Below, one piece after another: positions 1-12,700 of a stretch of 64,000 nt of DNA (its first letter is position 1; the number at the start of each line of letters is the position of its first letter). This DNA is from Anisus vortex (lineage: Eukaryota > Mollusca > Gastropoda > Planorbidae), in assembly GCA_949126835.1 (NCBI GenBank), contig OX421495.1, positions 18,494,079 through 18,558,078 on the forward strand, read 5' to 3'. The position numbers were made by a program, and so were the translations under genes. The notes under the pieces are model-generated. The model was given only the letters and a program-made list of their open reading frames with translations, was not told the origin of the DNA and did no database searches.

Positions 1-249
1 ATCCTCGTGATCAAAGTATCTTTCTGATGCTCTGTATGTTTCCCTATCTTTGTTTGCTTTGTATCGAGTCTGTCTTGCAGCTTTCCTTTCAGTCCAGCCC
101 ACTTTTGCTTCACCTTTGAAACGTATTGTTATTCCTTTGTTGTGGGAGAGTTTTTTTGTTGTTGTTTTTTTGTGTGGAGAAAAACAAAATTGAAAGTATA
201 CTATATTATAATAATTAAAACAAGATTAAAATTATACGATACACTACAC

Positions 250-433
250 CAGGGGTCGGCAGCCTACGAAACGCTTGCCAGACTTAGCACCTTGAGCGAT
301 TGTCAATGGCACGCAAAAGTTCTCCAAAACAAAGCAAATCAATTCTCTTCCACAAGAAAAAGGGCCGCTTAACTTTTAGGCTGTTGGCGAAATCTAGTTT
401 GGCACACTATTATCAAAAGGTTGCCGACCCCTG
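250..433. mobile_element. hAT-type MITE, 184 bp
   Basis: Terminal inverted repeats CAGGGGTCGGCAGCC and GGTTGCCGACCCCTG. Flanks CACTACAC (242-249) and CACAACAC (434-441) match at 7 of 8 bases, the 8-bp target duplication expected of hAT elements. No coding capacity. A second copy is at 2079-2243. Confidence 0.85.
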
Positions 434-775
434 CACAACACCACAGCTACATCAGATATAGGCCTACACGAAGTGGTCGGCATCTTTCAATATGGGCTTG
501 AAGTTTAGGAACTCTTTTGTTCCACTGTCAGTGCAAATTTTCATCACAATCGCCAGTGAGCCAAGAACGACAATAGATGACTCCTAATGATACATTTTGT
601 TGTCTGATAAGTGGTATGATACTGAGCGTGCTTGTCTTTTTTTATGAGTATTTTTCTGTGCTTGAAGTACTAATAGTTGTTTTATATTGTTTAAAATATT
701 CTTCTTTGATGCTGAAAGACAGAACATCAGTATTCAGTAATGAAGTCAAATTTCCATTTGTTTGTGCCAATAAAG

Positions 776-930
776 GATCTTATCTTAATTATACCTATCT
801 TATCTTATGCATTACAGACGCGCCTTCTATAAAGAAGATTATTGCGTCTTGTGCACATCCGTGGTTTAAGTCTAGTCCTGCATTTCTATTAGTGTTTTAA
901 ATGATATTAAGCTACTGATTTACCTGGTTT
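776..930 (+). repeat. Dispersed repeat, ATTACAGA...GATTATTGCGTC family
   Basis: Shares the string TTACAGAYGCNCCTTCTATA and the following AAGATTATTGCGTC with copies at 18315-18560, 22378-22452 (reverse), 31350-31690 and 61893-61945. The reverse of this string also forms the tail of the tRNA-SINE at 36338-36560, so it is probably a shared SINE/LINE tail. Confidence 0.6.
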
Positions 931-957
931 GATTAATGTATCCAAATCTAGTTTATT

Positions 958-971
958 TCTCTCTCTCTCTA

Positions 972-1004
<33 letters not shown>
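958..1004. repeat. (CT)n then (AT)n microsatellite
   Basis: Near-pure CT dinucleotides passing into AT dinucleotides. Confidence 0.95.
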
Positions 1005-1680
1005 TTATAATGCCAAATTAATGCCTACCTCTCATGCTCATTGGCTGATTTAAATCCACTACAACATTTCCTTTAATAAGCTGTCCTGCATAATAAACCC
1101 CGTTCAAATGAGAAAAATGTATGTTAAAAATATTTAGTTTTCCCATTTGCTTTAATTCGTCTTACAAAGTGAAATAGTGGTATACCGTAATATTAGTGGC
1201 CAAAACATGTTTGTAAACATCATGTGAGGATGATCCCTATTACTAACTTCTGTTGGCTCCACCGTGAACAGTAAAATAATTGTGAAAATAGCATTGATAG
1301 AAAAATATATGGATAAACTCCATTGATAGTGCAATGAAAGGCGCACAAAACACTTGGCACATTGTATTTCTTTTTGCACACCTTCGCGTGCATATTGATG
1401 TTATATAAGACTAGCTAAAATTACCTGGCGTTGCCTACGAACAACTAACAGGCCTAGGCCTATATATCTACGGAAAAAATACAATAGCGGTATATTGAGA
1501 TCTTCGTCATTAACGATCGATAGAAAACTCTCCTCTCCTCCAAAATCACAACTTTAAAAAAAAGTCTTCGGTTATTTACATCATTTCATACATCCTCATT
1601 ATGGCATTTCCATATTTGCCCCTTTTTTTTTTTTTTGCCTTTTTTTATATTTTTCTCGTCTAAATTTCTAGCTCTCGACT

Positions 1681-1728
1681 TGTACCATACATTGTACCAT
1701 ACATTGTACCATACATTGTACCATACAT
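1681..1728. repeat. 12-bp tandem repeat, four copies
   Basis: Unit GTACCATACATT repeated four times; an adjacent AT-rich poly(T) run precedes it at 1623-1647. Confidence 0.9.
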
Positions 1729-1849
1729 TCTCGATAATTTCACCCCTCCCCCCAAATATGTTTTCCATTTAATTTTAAATTCTTCGAGATTTATTTTGTT
1801 GAATTCTTTAGTCCAATATTAATTTAGCAAAACTTTATACTGATCGACC

Positions 1850-1990
1850 GACTGGAATATCTTTGTAAGACTAATTGACCCACTTTCCATCATCCTATCG
1901 ATTTGATACCCGACGCATTGATAAATGCATTTCTTGACAACACTTCTTCAAGTTTCAACTACATCTATCCACCCCAACTTCAATTTCCAA
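1850..1990 (+). repeat. Dispersed repeat, GACCCACTTTCCATCATCC family
   Basis: The segment TTGTAAGACTAATTGACCCAC then TTTCCATCATCC recurs at 3770-3860 and 47525-47610, followed in those copies by a GCTGAAACTTGG motif. Family not identified. Confidence 0.5.
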
Positions 1991-2045
1991 TATCAGTTTT
2001 CAAGGTTGTTGTTTTTTTCCATTACACTTTATGTAATTCCATTAT

Positions 2046-2618
2046 AATAACTTCGCTTTTTTTGCTGATGATATAGATCAGGGATCGACAACCTTTTGAT
2101 AATAGTGTGCCGAAGTAGGATTTCTAATTCATTCAGCGTGCCAACAGCCTAAAACTCATCATGTTCTAGCACAATGTTTTGCAGAAGTGACATGAACTAT
2201 TGCTTTCTGGGGAGTTTCGCGTGCCGTAAGTTGTCGACCCCTGATGGACCGGCGGGGAACAAAGAAGAACGAGCTAACCTAGTAAAGCGCCTAGACAAAA
2301 CTTCATCATCCTATGGAATGCAAATCAGTGCCGAAAAACAAAACCATGACTTAAAACACCAGCGGCATCACCACTAAAATCAAGATTGGGGACCAAGGTT
2401 TGGAAACAGTATACAGCATCAAATACCTGGGAGCTATTGTGTCCGAAGAGGGCTCCAAGCCAGAAATATTGTCTAGGATTGCTAAGATTACAGCAGCACT
2501 AAAGAGGCTCAAGACAATATGGAAAGACAAGAACTTCGCCCTCAGCACCAAATTCAGGCTGATGCGCTCACTGATCCTCTCCATTTTCTTATATGTCTGT
2601 GAGTCATTATGTATTTAG
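2046..2618 (+). mobile_element. Broken LINE reverse-transcriptase fragment (split by a MITE)
   Basis: Before the MITE the frame reads RFFADDID, the catalytic FADD box of a non-LTR reverse transcriptase. After it the frame resumes as GPAGNKEERANLVKRLDKT, then ISAEK and, in another frame, YSIKYLGAIVSEEGSKPE and LSTKFRLMRSLILSIFLY. It is frameshifted and truncated on both sides. Same family as 37418-38645. Confidence 0.8.
2079..2243. mobile_element. hAT-type MITE inside the LINE FADD box
   Basis: Ends CAGGGATCGACAACCT and AAGTTGTCGACCCCTG are inverted and related to the element at 250-433, here in the opposite orientation. LINE codons for ADDID abut the left end and for (D)GPAG the right end. 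A full 8-bp target duplication is no longer visible; only AT is shared. Confidence 0.75.
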
Positions 2619-2860
2619 GCCTAGTGCTATCAAAATATGGCTGTGGTTCTTTATAAAAAGAAAAAACAGCAACTAAGAATCATCAGTCAACCCTAAAATA
2701 CAATAGCTGACTCCTAAATGATACGTTTTCTTGTATGATATTTGGTATGATACATTCCGATTAAGAATACACCGGCGGGCGAACGGTCTTGATTAGTCAA
2801 ACGGCTTAGGAGCCTATAGAGGACAAACATATATATATATTTATATATAAACAAACATAT

Positions 2861-2907
2861 AAACAAACTCACGGTAATTATATAGATTGATTACGGTGAG
2901 TTTGTTT
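2861..2907. repeat. Perfect 18-bp hairpin
   Basis: Arms AAACAAACTCACGGTAAT (2861-2878) and ATTACGGTGAGTTTGTTT (2890-2907) with an 11-base loop. It joins two oppositely oriented pieces of a dispersed repeat also seen near 27400-27480. Confidence 0.85.
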
Positions 2908-3060
2908 GTTTATATATATATACTAGTGGTTATGCCAGTCAAAATGACGAAGAAACGAATGACTACAATGTGTTTTGTTAAGAGAGAAAGAAAAGAGACT
3001 ATTACAATAAAGACAATAAACGTTCCTTTTCGGTATTTAGTTTTTGTTATTTTTAATTGT
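2908..3060 (+). repeat. Dispersed repeat, ACTAGTGGTTATGCC family
   Basis: ACTAGTGGTTATGCC then CAAAATGACG...GAAACRAATGA...TACAATGTG recurs at 27055-27225 with the same downstream TTTAGTTTTTGTT. Probably the 3' end of an unrecognised element. Confidence 0.55.
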
Positions 3061-3079
3061 TTCTGGTCGCCCTGACCCT

Positions 3080-4525
3080 GGCATCACATTTTGTGATTGA
3101 CACAGATAGTTCAGATACAGTAAATAGAAATGTTGAAACTCTATTTTTTTTTTTTGAATCTCTTTAAAAATGTCTATATTGGCGATTTATCTCGCCTTTC
3201 AAAATTAAAACGAAGAAGAATTAAGTCCTATAGAAGCATTCGCATTGATTCTATAAATACTTTTCGACACTAGATACTCATCCCGAAAACGAGCAGTAGA
3301 TGCAATCAATTTTGCAAAAATTCCCATCACTAATAGCTGCTAGTAAAAATTGTGAATGATTAAAAAAAATACTGCACTATTATACAGTGTGTGTATCCTG
3401 AGGCACAGAATTTTCTCATAACACTTGATACGTACAAATTCTTAGTTCTTCTATTAATCTGGAAAAAATTCTAAAAGTGGGGCCTTTTTCCTAAAAGTTC
3501 GCTCCCCCTAGCGTCAAAACCTGGCTACGTGTGACAAAAACTAGAAGAGACCAAATAAAAAATGGTATCGCATTTCAACGTAGTTTTATTTTGCATTATT
3601 AAATTTAAACTTTCCATGAAACCTATTATAGTTTTGTTAACTAGTATTCCATGAGAATTTTTTCTTCATAGTGAACCAGTAAAAACTTGACATTTTTTTG
3701 TCTTATTAATATTTTTATACCCATGTATGATTATTACTCTCTTTCTCTTAGCTCGTACTGTCTATCTATCTGCTTGCTTGTAAGACTTTGCATCGATTTT
3801 TCGACCACTTTCCGTCGTCCAATCTAGCTGAAACTTGGGCAACAGACTTGTGGCGTCAAACAATTAACAATACATACTATTACTATCAAATTTTCAGTTA
3901 AAAAAAACTTAATTATACTATAATTATGATTATTTTGAAAATGAAGGGAAAAATTTAATTCATGCTTACATTCGTGTCTGTGACTTGTGACACGGATATT
4001 TTTCTGTACATGTTTCATTTCCAGTAGTCAATCAATTATTTAATTACATGATGGTAAACTTAGTTTACAAAGAAAGGGAGTATAAAAAAAACTTGATTTT
4101 TTTTATCCTTTTTTTTTTTATCAAATTGTTTTTTTTATTAAAACTAGATCTAAACTTTTGCTCAACATTTAGATTTTAATTTATAACAAAAAACATTTTT
4201 TTTCTCACAATAAAAAAAAAGCATAGCCCTAGTATTTGTAATAGATTGTATTTTCTTTAATGTTAAACTAAACATATTTTTTTTCTACAAAACAAACAAC
4301 ATTAACAAAAAATCAAGATTAGTTTGTAGTTGAGATTTAATATGTTTACAACTATATAAGCAATAATATACATTTAATGTACAGTAAATAAAACAGGTTT
4401 GTTGTAAGTATAAATAATTATTGTAACTATTTTGGACCACTTTGTCCCTTTCTTTTCTAAGGCATAAACAAGCTAGGGGAGCGGATTTTTTTATTATCAA
4501 AATTTTCTTTGACCAATGCACATAA
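3080..4525. other. AT-rich intergenic stretch
   Basis: Long A and T runs (for example 4083-4140). Apart from the short dispersed repeat at 3770-3860 I see no gene, RNA or intact element. Confidence 0.6.
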
Positions 4526-4529
4526 CTGT

Positions 4530-4690
4530 GTGATTGCGTGGCAAGCACAATGCTCTGCCCGGCTTTTGTTTTTCCCCCTCAACTGATGTCAGAGCTGGGT
4601 AGAATCAGGGACACTGAAATGACTCCGGACTTTGAATCAGAGACTTTTATGACATCAAACCAAAGCTCTGACTCTAGACCACAGCACTCC
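4530..4690 (-). mobile_element. Degenerate SINE-1 copy
   Basis: Resembles the reverse body of the tRNA-SINE at 22476-22754: GTGGCAAGCACAATGC, CCCCTCAACTGATGTC, AGAGCTGGGTAGAATCAGGG. The tRNA-like head is nearly lost. Confidence 0.4.
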
Positions 4691-5754
4691 ATGAAATGTG
4701 TATTTTACTTTTTAAAACAAAACAAATAAACAAAAAATGATTAGCTGTGTTATTAAAACGCTTCCCATCAACAATATGGCAACAGGGGAGTACAACCAAA
4801 AAAATTCAATGAATTATTTGTATAAAATAAAACAGCAGCTTTGGAACACATGTGTAAAAACTATGTAAATTAACAAAGCAAAAAAACTTTATTTAAAAAA
4901 ACAAAAACCTACAGTAAAAAGACACCAATAGATTTTAATGTTATGTACATTTGTGCATGTCAAATAAGATAAAATATTAACATTAACATGCTTTAACAAT
5001 AAACTGTTTTTTTATTTTGTAAATCTTTCACTGCTCTTGTATATAAATATAATATATATATATGTGTATAATATATAAGATGAGATAAAAAAAAATTCAG
5101 TGCAATACTTTTACTTCAAGACCCAACAACAGTTTAGAGCATTACTAACAAATGAAGACCACATGGGAAAAACAACGGCAGTCACATTTTGTAAATGTTT
5201 AGATTATTGCCCCTGTCCCATATATAGTCATACACAATATGTAGGCTACTGAACTACCTTTCACAACAAAAAACAACATGTAGGCCTACAATGAAAAAAA
5301 AAAGGCTTTGTTGTTTTTAACATTGGAATAACTCTAAACTTTAAAAAAGTGTGAGTTGACATTTTTTTTTACTGTGGTCTTAATATACTGGCCCATAGGT
5401 TTAAAAATAAATAAAAACAAGACAGGAATTTTGAGATTGACTAATGTAATAAATCAGTATAAATTTTTTTAAATTAAAAAATGTATCACAAAGTGGCCAA
5501 TTGGGTCAAAATAATCTGTGGACAAAATATGCACTGATATTGATTTTTTTTTTTGCTAGGACATTATATGAAAATATGTCAAAGATTTTGAGCATCATTT
5601 CTTTTTGTGTGTGACCTGGTACATTTTGCTATTGTGGCTAAGTAGAAGGTCAGGGAGAAGCAGTTGGGAAACTGTGATCAATAATTGTTGACACTACTTG
5701 TTAATTCCTTGTTAATATGCACCTTGTCATAATAGGTAAAAAAGAAAAACATTT

Positions 5755-5945
5755 GCAGCTCCCTCTTACAGCATCCTGGCACCTCTGTGGTGGAATAAAC
5801 TTCCAAACAAAATTAAAGAAGCCGACAATATTGACATTTTTAAAACAAAATAAAAAACACTTTTTCAATTCATTTTAATAACATATGGTAAATGTAAAGC
5901 GCATTTGAAGACTTTGTTATGAATAGCGTTATATAAATATGTAAT
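5755..5945 (+). mobile_element. LINE 3' end relic
   Basis: Frame with PLWWNKLPNKIKEADNIDIF resembles the C-terminal end of a non-LTR ORF2, followed by a tail ending GAATAGCGTTATATAAATATG. A related copy lies at 24475-24680 beside arrestin copy B. Confidence 0.55.
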
Positions 5946-5949
5946 TGTT

Positions 5950-6720
5950 TCTAATTAAGCTTAAAGCGGGCTTGATAAACAATAAAAAGCAGCTCCGCAA
6001 ATAAATTTGTCAGAAAAAAGATTAATGATTTATAAAGTAAAAGACTTTTTTTCCTTTATTCAAACAAAGAAAAAAAGTTTATGTAATTTAGTTTGTGCTT
6101 GCAGGTCAAATTGCAATTTTCACAATATTTGTCCAAGATCAAATTCATACAAGTTCTCTTCTTTTTTTAGTGGCGCTTAAGCATGAAATGGGTTTCTTCA
6201 ATAAGAGAATCTGACAATCTTTATGAAACAAACTTTTCCCACAAATACCACATTAAAATTCTAAAATGTATTTTATAATCTTGCATTGTAAGCTAAAAAG
6301 TTTAAAAAAGGTTACAGCATTACCAAAAAAACACTTACAAACAGTAAAGTTTGTTTTCAGGTATACATATTAACCTACGGATAAATGTTTATATAAAATA
6401 TTTCAACCTTTACCAACATTACATAATATCATTATGGTCTTACTGTTTCTAGCACTTAGTTGCCACACTATGCTAGGCTCTCATTAAAAAAAGAATATCA
6501 AGAAGATAACAATATTTATACTTTTTGGTCAACATACAGTCAATAGCCACAAGCAAATACCAAACATTTTATAAAATAACCACAGACTTCAATGATAATT
6601 ATAAACACACAAAGGGGAGTTCCTACACTGTTTCTAAACTAGAAAAATAGCCATATGTTTAAAAGTCAGGTTTCACTAAATCTTTTCAAACTGCAGAACA
6701 GTTTCCAGAAATAAAATTCC
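5950..6720. other. 3' flank of arrestin copy A
   Basis: AT-rich; likely includes the 3' UTR of copy A on the minus strand. No other feature is visible. Confidence 0.4.
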
Positions 6721-9700
6721 TCAATTCTTATCTTTGCTTGATTGCTCTGGTAGGGCAGAAGGGGTGTGTCCCCAATTGTAGTAGGTGTAAACAGGTGCGT
6801 AGCTCAAATTTCCCATGAGGTGTTCATTGTCACCTTCTTCTTTAATGTCATATTTACCTGTGATGGCTTCTCCGTAGCTGGGCGGAGCTGAAATATACAA
6901 TACAGATTGTCTGAAAAGTGCAGAGGGCATTCCTACTTTATATTCATGATTTAATTTTCACCCAGCAATGGATTTGTCAGAGAAATGGGGAGGAAAAAAT
7001 ATTTAAAACAAGCTAAATTGTTGCCAGGTGAAAAAAAAAACAGGACTCTATAAGGTGCAGATACAAATTTTATAAACTACAATTAAAAGAAAGCTTTAAA
7101 TCTAATAATAAAATGATTATTTCTTTTTTACTAAAGACTTTTATAAAATAATTTAAAAGAAATATTGTAATCGGGTAAAAAATAGGCAAGTATATTTATT
7201 TAACAAAAATCTAAATTGCCCGTAGATTTACAATGTCTTTTGTTTTTAAAAGTAATATTAATTGAAAAAAATTGTAGAAAAAAAGGTATAGACTAACTGG
7301 AGAATCGAACTCGGGTCGCCCGCATGGCAGTCCGATATGTTAACCACTTATATAGGCCTAGGCCTAGATAGATCAGTGACACAAAACTCAAATGTTTTCA
7401 AATTGACCAATTGGGATTGGTTTATTTACAAACACGGACTTTATATATATAGAGAGAGAGATGTGAGTGAAAAATGTTTAAATTATAGTGTATTATATTT
7501 GAAATTAAAAAAGCAATCTAAGCAATTCACAAAAAGAAAAAACATTTCATATAGATTATTTTTTCTAATGCTAAACATCTATATGATAAATGTTGTAGGC
7601 TTTGTAGGACTTTATAATATTGAAATAATAATTCTCACTGTACTGTCACTTTCAGTCTCTCAATTAAAATAGTAAGTCAAGACTACTTGTCCATAGATGG
7701 TAATTTAATGAATGAACCACCTAATCGTGTAACCACAGGACTCTCAGGAGCAGTCCCAATTTTTCTTCAAATGAATTATCCCCACTGTCTTTCAGAATAT
7801 GCTGCTCTTTAAAGATCAACCTTCAAAAAATTCTAAGTCCTCTAATATATTTGATTGAAATATGACGCCTTACAAAAGGTGTTCCATTGAGACGTTAAAA
7901 GTCCATTTCTGTCAAATCAGTTTTTGTTGACTTACCACCTTTAGGACTGCTCATATATTCCTTGAAATAGAATTTACCATAAACCTACTCACGTATAAGT
8001 GGATAAGTTTAGGATTCTTTTTTCTTATAAGTTGTCATTGACCCGCGTATAAGTCCAACCCTGACTTTCAGGGCTTACACTGCCTTTTAACGTCTCAAAA
8101 ATTATACCTTTAAACATAAAAGTTACTAAATGCTCACCCTAATTTCAAAACTTTCCTTAAAAAATTGTTTCAATCATGCATAAGGCAAACATAAAACCGA
8201 TCAATACATCCATTGGTCACATGGAAAAGTTTTTGTAAGACATTGTTTCTTCATCCAAGTCCCTGTCCCTACTCAAGTTCCTATCCCTATAGTCACACTA
8301 TATAGTGGAACGACATAAAAGTCTTTTTAAGTGCCCTCTTTAGACTGAACAGCGCCGGTATTATTGTCGCCCTATACAAGTGCTCTAATTACCATTAACA
8401 TTGTTTGTAATGATTTTAAACACAACTGCGGGAACAAAATTTTCATTTAAAAAGTCAGCCATTCGGCTGTGGAACACCCTGGACCAGGCCTCCATCACTG
8501 CCCCTACAGTTCAGGCTTTTAAATCGTCACTGAAGGGCTGGTCTAAAAACCTAAAGTGACACTCTGTCATCTGTTTATAATTGTTGTTTGTGATGCTTTT
8601 TATTTTATGTGTATTTAAATTGTGGACTCTTTCCTCGGTTCTAACGGGGTCTCCACAGTATTATGAAGAAGAAGAAGAAGAAGAAGTGTTTTTTTAACTC
8701 CTACATGCAACAAAGGAAAAATGACACACTCTATTGACATTTCAAGCATTATTTCTACCCTGTATATAGATTTGAAAACTGAATAAAACACATCTTAAGC
8801 TACTAGTGTACAAGCTTATACCTATATTATATGCCTAGATAGGCTTTTACACATTTACGATTCTTTCCATAATGTTCAATAGGCCTACAAAAAAAATACT
8901 GCTTTAAACGTATAAATACAACAAGTTTCAGCAATACAAAAGCGGTCAAAAAGTTCAAAAGAAAAGGGAGTGGGGGTTTGAAAAACATAAAATATTTGTC
9001 CATTTCAATTTCAGTTATATAACAATAGTAAATTTACACCTAAAAAAGTTTTTAAAATGTAAAATGTAGGCCTAAGCAATAGCCTAGTAATTGTACATCA
9101 TAACAACCACAGTTAAGGGTCATATTTGCAGCTTAATGACAGAGTAGTGATGTTTTTCAAAACTCTATAATTAACCCCTACTTTTTGTCAAAAATCCTAG
9201 GATTGTATTTTAACTTTATTTGTTAATTTTACTTACGAAGGTTGGCCACACCGCTAGGAGGTGGTAAGGGATAGAGCTCTTCGCTAGGTGGTGCTGTAGG
9301 TTGAGCCTCCCAAGCATACATCCTATCAGCTATGTAAGGGGGTGGACCCATTGGTGGAGCTTGTTGGACAACAGATGCCAATGGAATGGTTCCTATGAAA
9401 ACTTCAAAGGGTACTTCCAGATCTAAAGCAGGTCCTGCTGGGTCAACATTCAACTGTTTAGATCAAGAGTGAGAAATAAGGATTATATGTGACCCGTTCT
9501 CACGAAAGAAAACATAAGTGGCAAATACCAATTTGTGCTACAAGCGTTTTTGTATTGTGGGGATCTTTCCGTTGAATTTTTTATTATTTTTTAAATGCTA
9601 TGTTATCCATTTCTAAATCATAATTTATATGTTTTTTATATTTTTTCTACAAAAACATATTTTCATTAATTATTTTGATCAACGTGTGATTTAGAATTTA

Positions 9701-12700
9701 GCATAAGTTCACTAAAATTCAACTATTTAACCTATCATTTTCTATCATTGAATAGGGTAGATTCTCTGGAAATTCTACCCTATGACCACTATTTATTTAT
9801 AGAAACCAATCAGAAAATATTTAAGCCTAAAGTTTGGGATAAACAATTCCTTTCTTTCTATCCAATGAAAATTCGTTAATAAATTGATCTTTGGTTATGA
9901 TACCATATTTTTCCAATACAAATTCGCTGATTGGCTATTGGAATACAAGGAGATAACAATTAGGCATTCTGTTTTCGAGATAATGAAAATTTCACAACAT
10001 GGCGAGACACATGCGAGATGTGAATATTTATTATTTTTTTGTTCAGTTTTATTATAAAAAAAAAATGGTATATACCACTAAAAGGATAATTGAATTACCT
10101 TTCCATTGGTATGTAAATATAGATATTACGACTCTGGTTTCTACGGAGTTTAGACATTTTCAAGTACATAAACTTTAAAACGCCTTTTCTCAAAACTCTA
10201 GTTTTTTGTCTGACTAGTGATAGTAAGTGTCATAGAAAAATGAAATATTGACGTATAATAATAAGTTTGGTATTAAAATAAAGCTTATTCAATGCCCTTT
10301 CAAATGATATATAAAGCTCAAAATGTTGAAAAAACCACTTATGTCACCTTTTGTGGGAACGGGTCACATATTTCTATTATCAGATTTCAGATTTCTTTTG
10401 CTTTTTAAAAGTACAAGTACTTTGCTAATGTAATTAATTATATTAATGATTATAATTAATAACTGCATAAAAAAATATTTTACTCTACAATTATAATAAT
10501 TATTTTTATTTTGGATATTTTCATAATGATTGCATATGCTTTACAGGATATTAAAATGTTATTCAACAAATGTGTATAAAAAGAAAAACCATGAAGTTTA
10601 TCATATACAGGACTAATAACCAGTGGGTAGTCTACACCATATGATTGTGAGGCTAGGAGCCCTTTAAATAACTTATTTGATATCATGTAATCATCTTATA
10701 AAGAGTCCGACAAAAAAACAGCATAATTTAACTTAAAACTCGGAGGTAGAAAATATATATTTAATATTAAAAAAGACTATATTATCATCTTAAACTAATA
10801 GGCCTACTTGAAGATGGTAATGAATGTCAATTATACGACACCCATTGAGAAATGATGGTGGCAAGGGTGGTATGATCAGCTGCTCTCCACTCCAAACATC
10901 CTCAGAGTGAGCGCTTATACTCGGGCGGGCAATTTTAGCTACATCTCTTGAGATTGTTCTTGACTTGGTCGTGGCATGAAATGTTGTTATCTTGAATGAA
11001 TCAAATTTTTTATGTTTTTGTAGTTACAACTGGTAATGTAAAAAGCATTAGTTTGAATACAAAAACATTAAATAGTGTGACAGGAACTTTTGTCATGGCG
11101 TTTAACATATAGTACAAAATATTCTTGCATTTCTTGTAGTCTTATTATGATGTCTAGATACAAAAATCTATTTGATAAAATTTGAATCATTTGAAAAATT
11201 TTAGTTAGGGATATGGAGCATGGTGGATGCGCGGCAGCATGTTTGGCTAGTGTACCGAATGTCATGGGGTCGAATCCTGATGAAGGCAAGGATTTTTTCC
11301 CGGCTGGAGGGTGTCCCTGAGTCTACCCAGCTCAGATGAGTAAAAAACAAAACAAAAATCAAAAAATTAGTTGGGGCAAAGTAAAGGGTGCCAGGCATTG
11401 TATTGACCACAAAGGCTTTAGTATGCTTGTGAATGCTGATTCACTGGCCCTATTAATCAAACTACTTGTACAGGGATACTTTACTTTAATTTTAAAGACA
11501 AAAACATTAAATAAGAAAAACATAAAAATCTAAAGGAAAAATGTAACTGCTGACCAAAAAACAAAATAAAGTAAAAATTAAAACATACCCCGACATAATT
11601 AAAAACTGAAAATCTACATACGAAGTGCTCCTTGGAAAAGCCAACAGCACTTTGAAGTAAATATAAGAACTTTTACCATCTTTGGTATTGTTTAGACAGT
11701 TGAGAAAAAAAAAATTATGTGCCCTGTCAGAAATAGAAGCACTAGTTTGAAACTCAAGATTGTAAGATGCATTTTGAGATTTACATTGTGCTATCATTGG
11801 AACTAGTTCATATGTGAATAAATTTTCTCTATAATGATTCAACAATTGTTTTCCTCACACAAGCAGCTGTTGAGTGATTCATTCCTTTTGTCAATCTCAT
11901 TTTTATTTGGAAATTAAAATTTGGTCTTAAATGACAAAAAAGCAGCCTTAAAGGAAAACTTATGTTATTATTACAAATTAGAAATTTTAACAGTAAAAAA
12001 AAAAAGGTAGTAGACCTAAGAAAAAATATGGTCATTGAGTGCCTGGAAGTTTTAGTAAAATAAGTAATTTAATACTGATTTTATTTCATAAAGGATTTCC
12101 TATTCAAATTACTATCTTCTCACAAGTTTGTAATTTCAATTTCAGTTTCCAGCTAGTCTTGTTGAAGTTTTCTACAGGTGTTAATTACAATTTTTCCTGT
12201 TGCAAGATCTAAGTTATGCTGTTATTACATCATGGTTTTTATTTTGTACTTGTCACTTCTATTTAAAAAGTATGAATAGTTTTGACAATATATGCCAATA
12301 TATACTGTTAAAAAAAGCCTTTGAAAATAGTTCTCTAATGTGATGCATAATACACAAGCTGCAGGTAAAAATTGTAGTTAACAATTAAAGAAAACATGTA
12401 ACAGTCACTTATATAATTGTTTTTAACAAAATATAAATAGTTATAGGTATACATTTTATAATTAATTAAAAGTTCATTTAAAATATAATGAACATTTTCA
12501 ATTTCTTTAAAAAAAATTTTGTATCTGAATTTAGTCAATGCTATTTTTTTATTAAGAGTAAATTTTATTGTTTAATGTTATTTTTTAAATTATATTTGCA
12601 GACATAGAGACTAAAAAAAAGTAATAAAAAAAATTATTTTTTACCATTCTTAAGTTAACATATGATTTATCCATTCTCCTGTTAGATCCATTGCTGATTT

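Noticed and set aside
577..900. 107-codon plus-strand frame.
   Set aside because: Overlaps a dispersed repeat, has no domain-like pattern, and its composition matches AT-rich background.
7337..7672. 111-codon plus-strand frame.
   Set aside because: Starts inside a SINE-2 and continues into low-complexity intron sequence of arrestin copy A.
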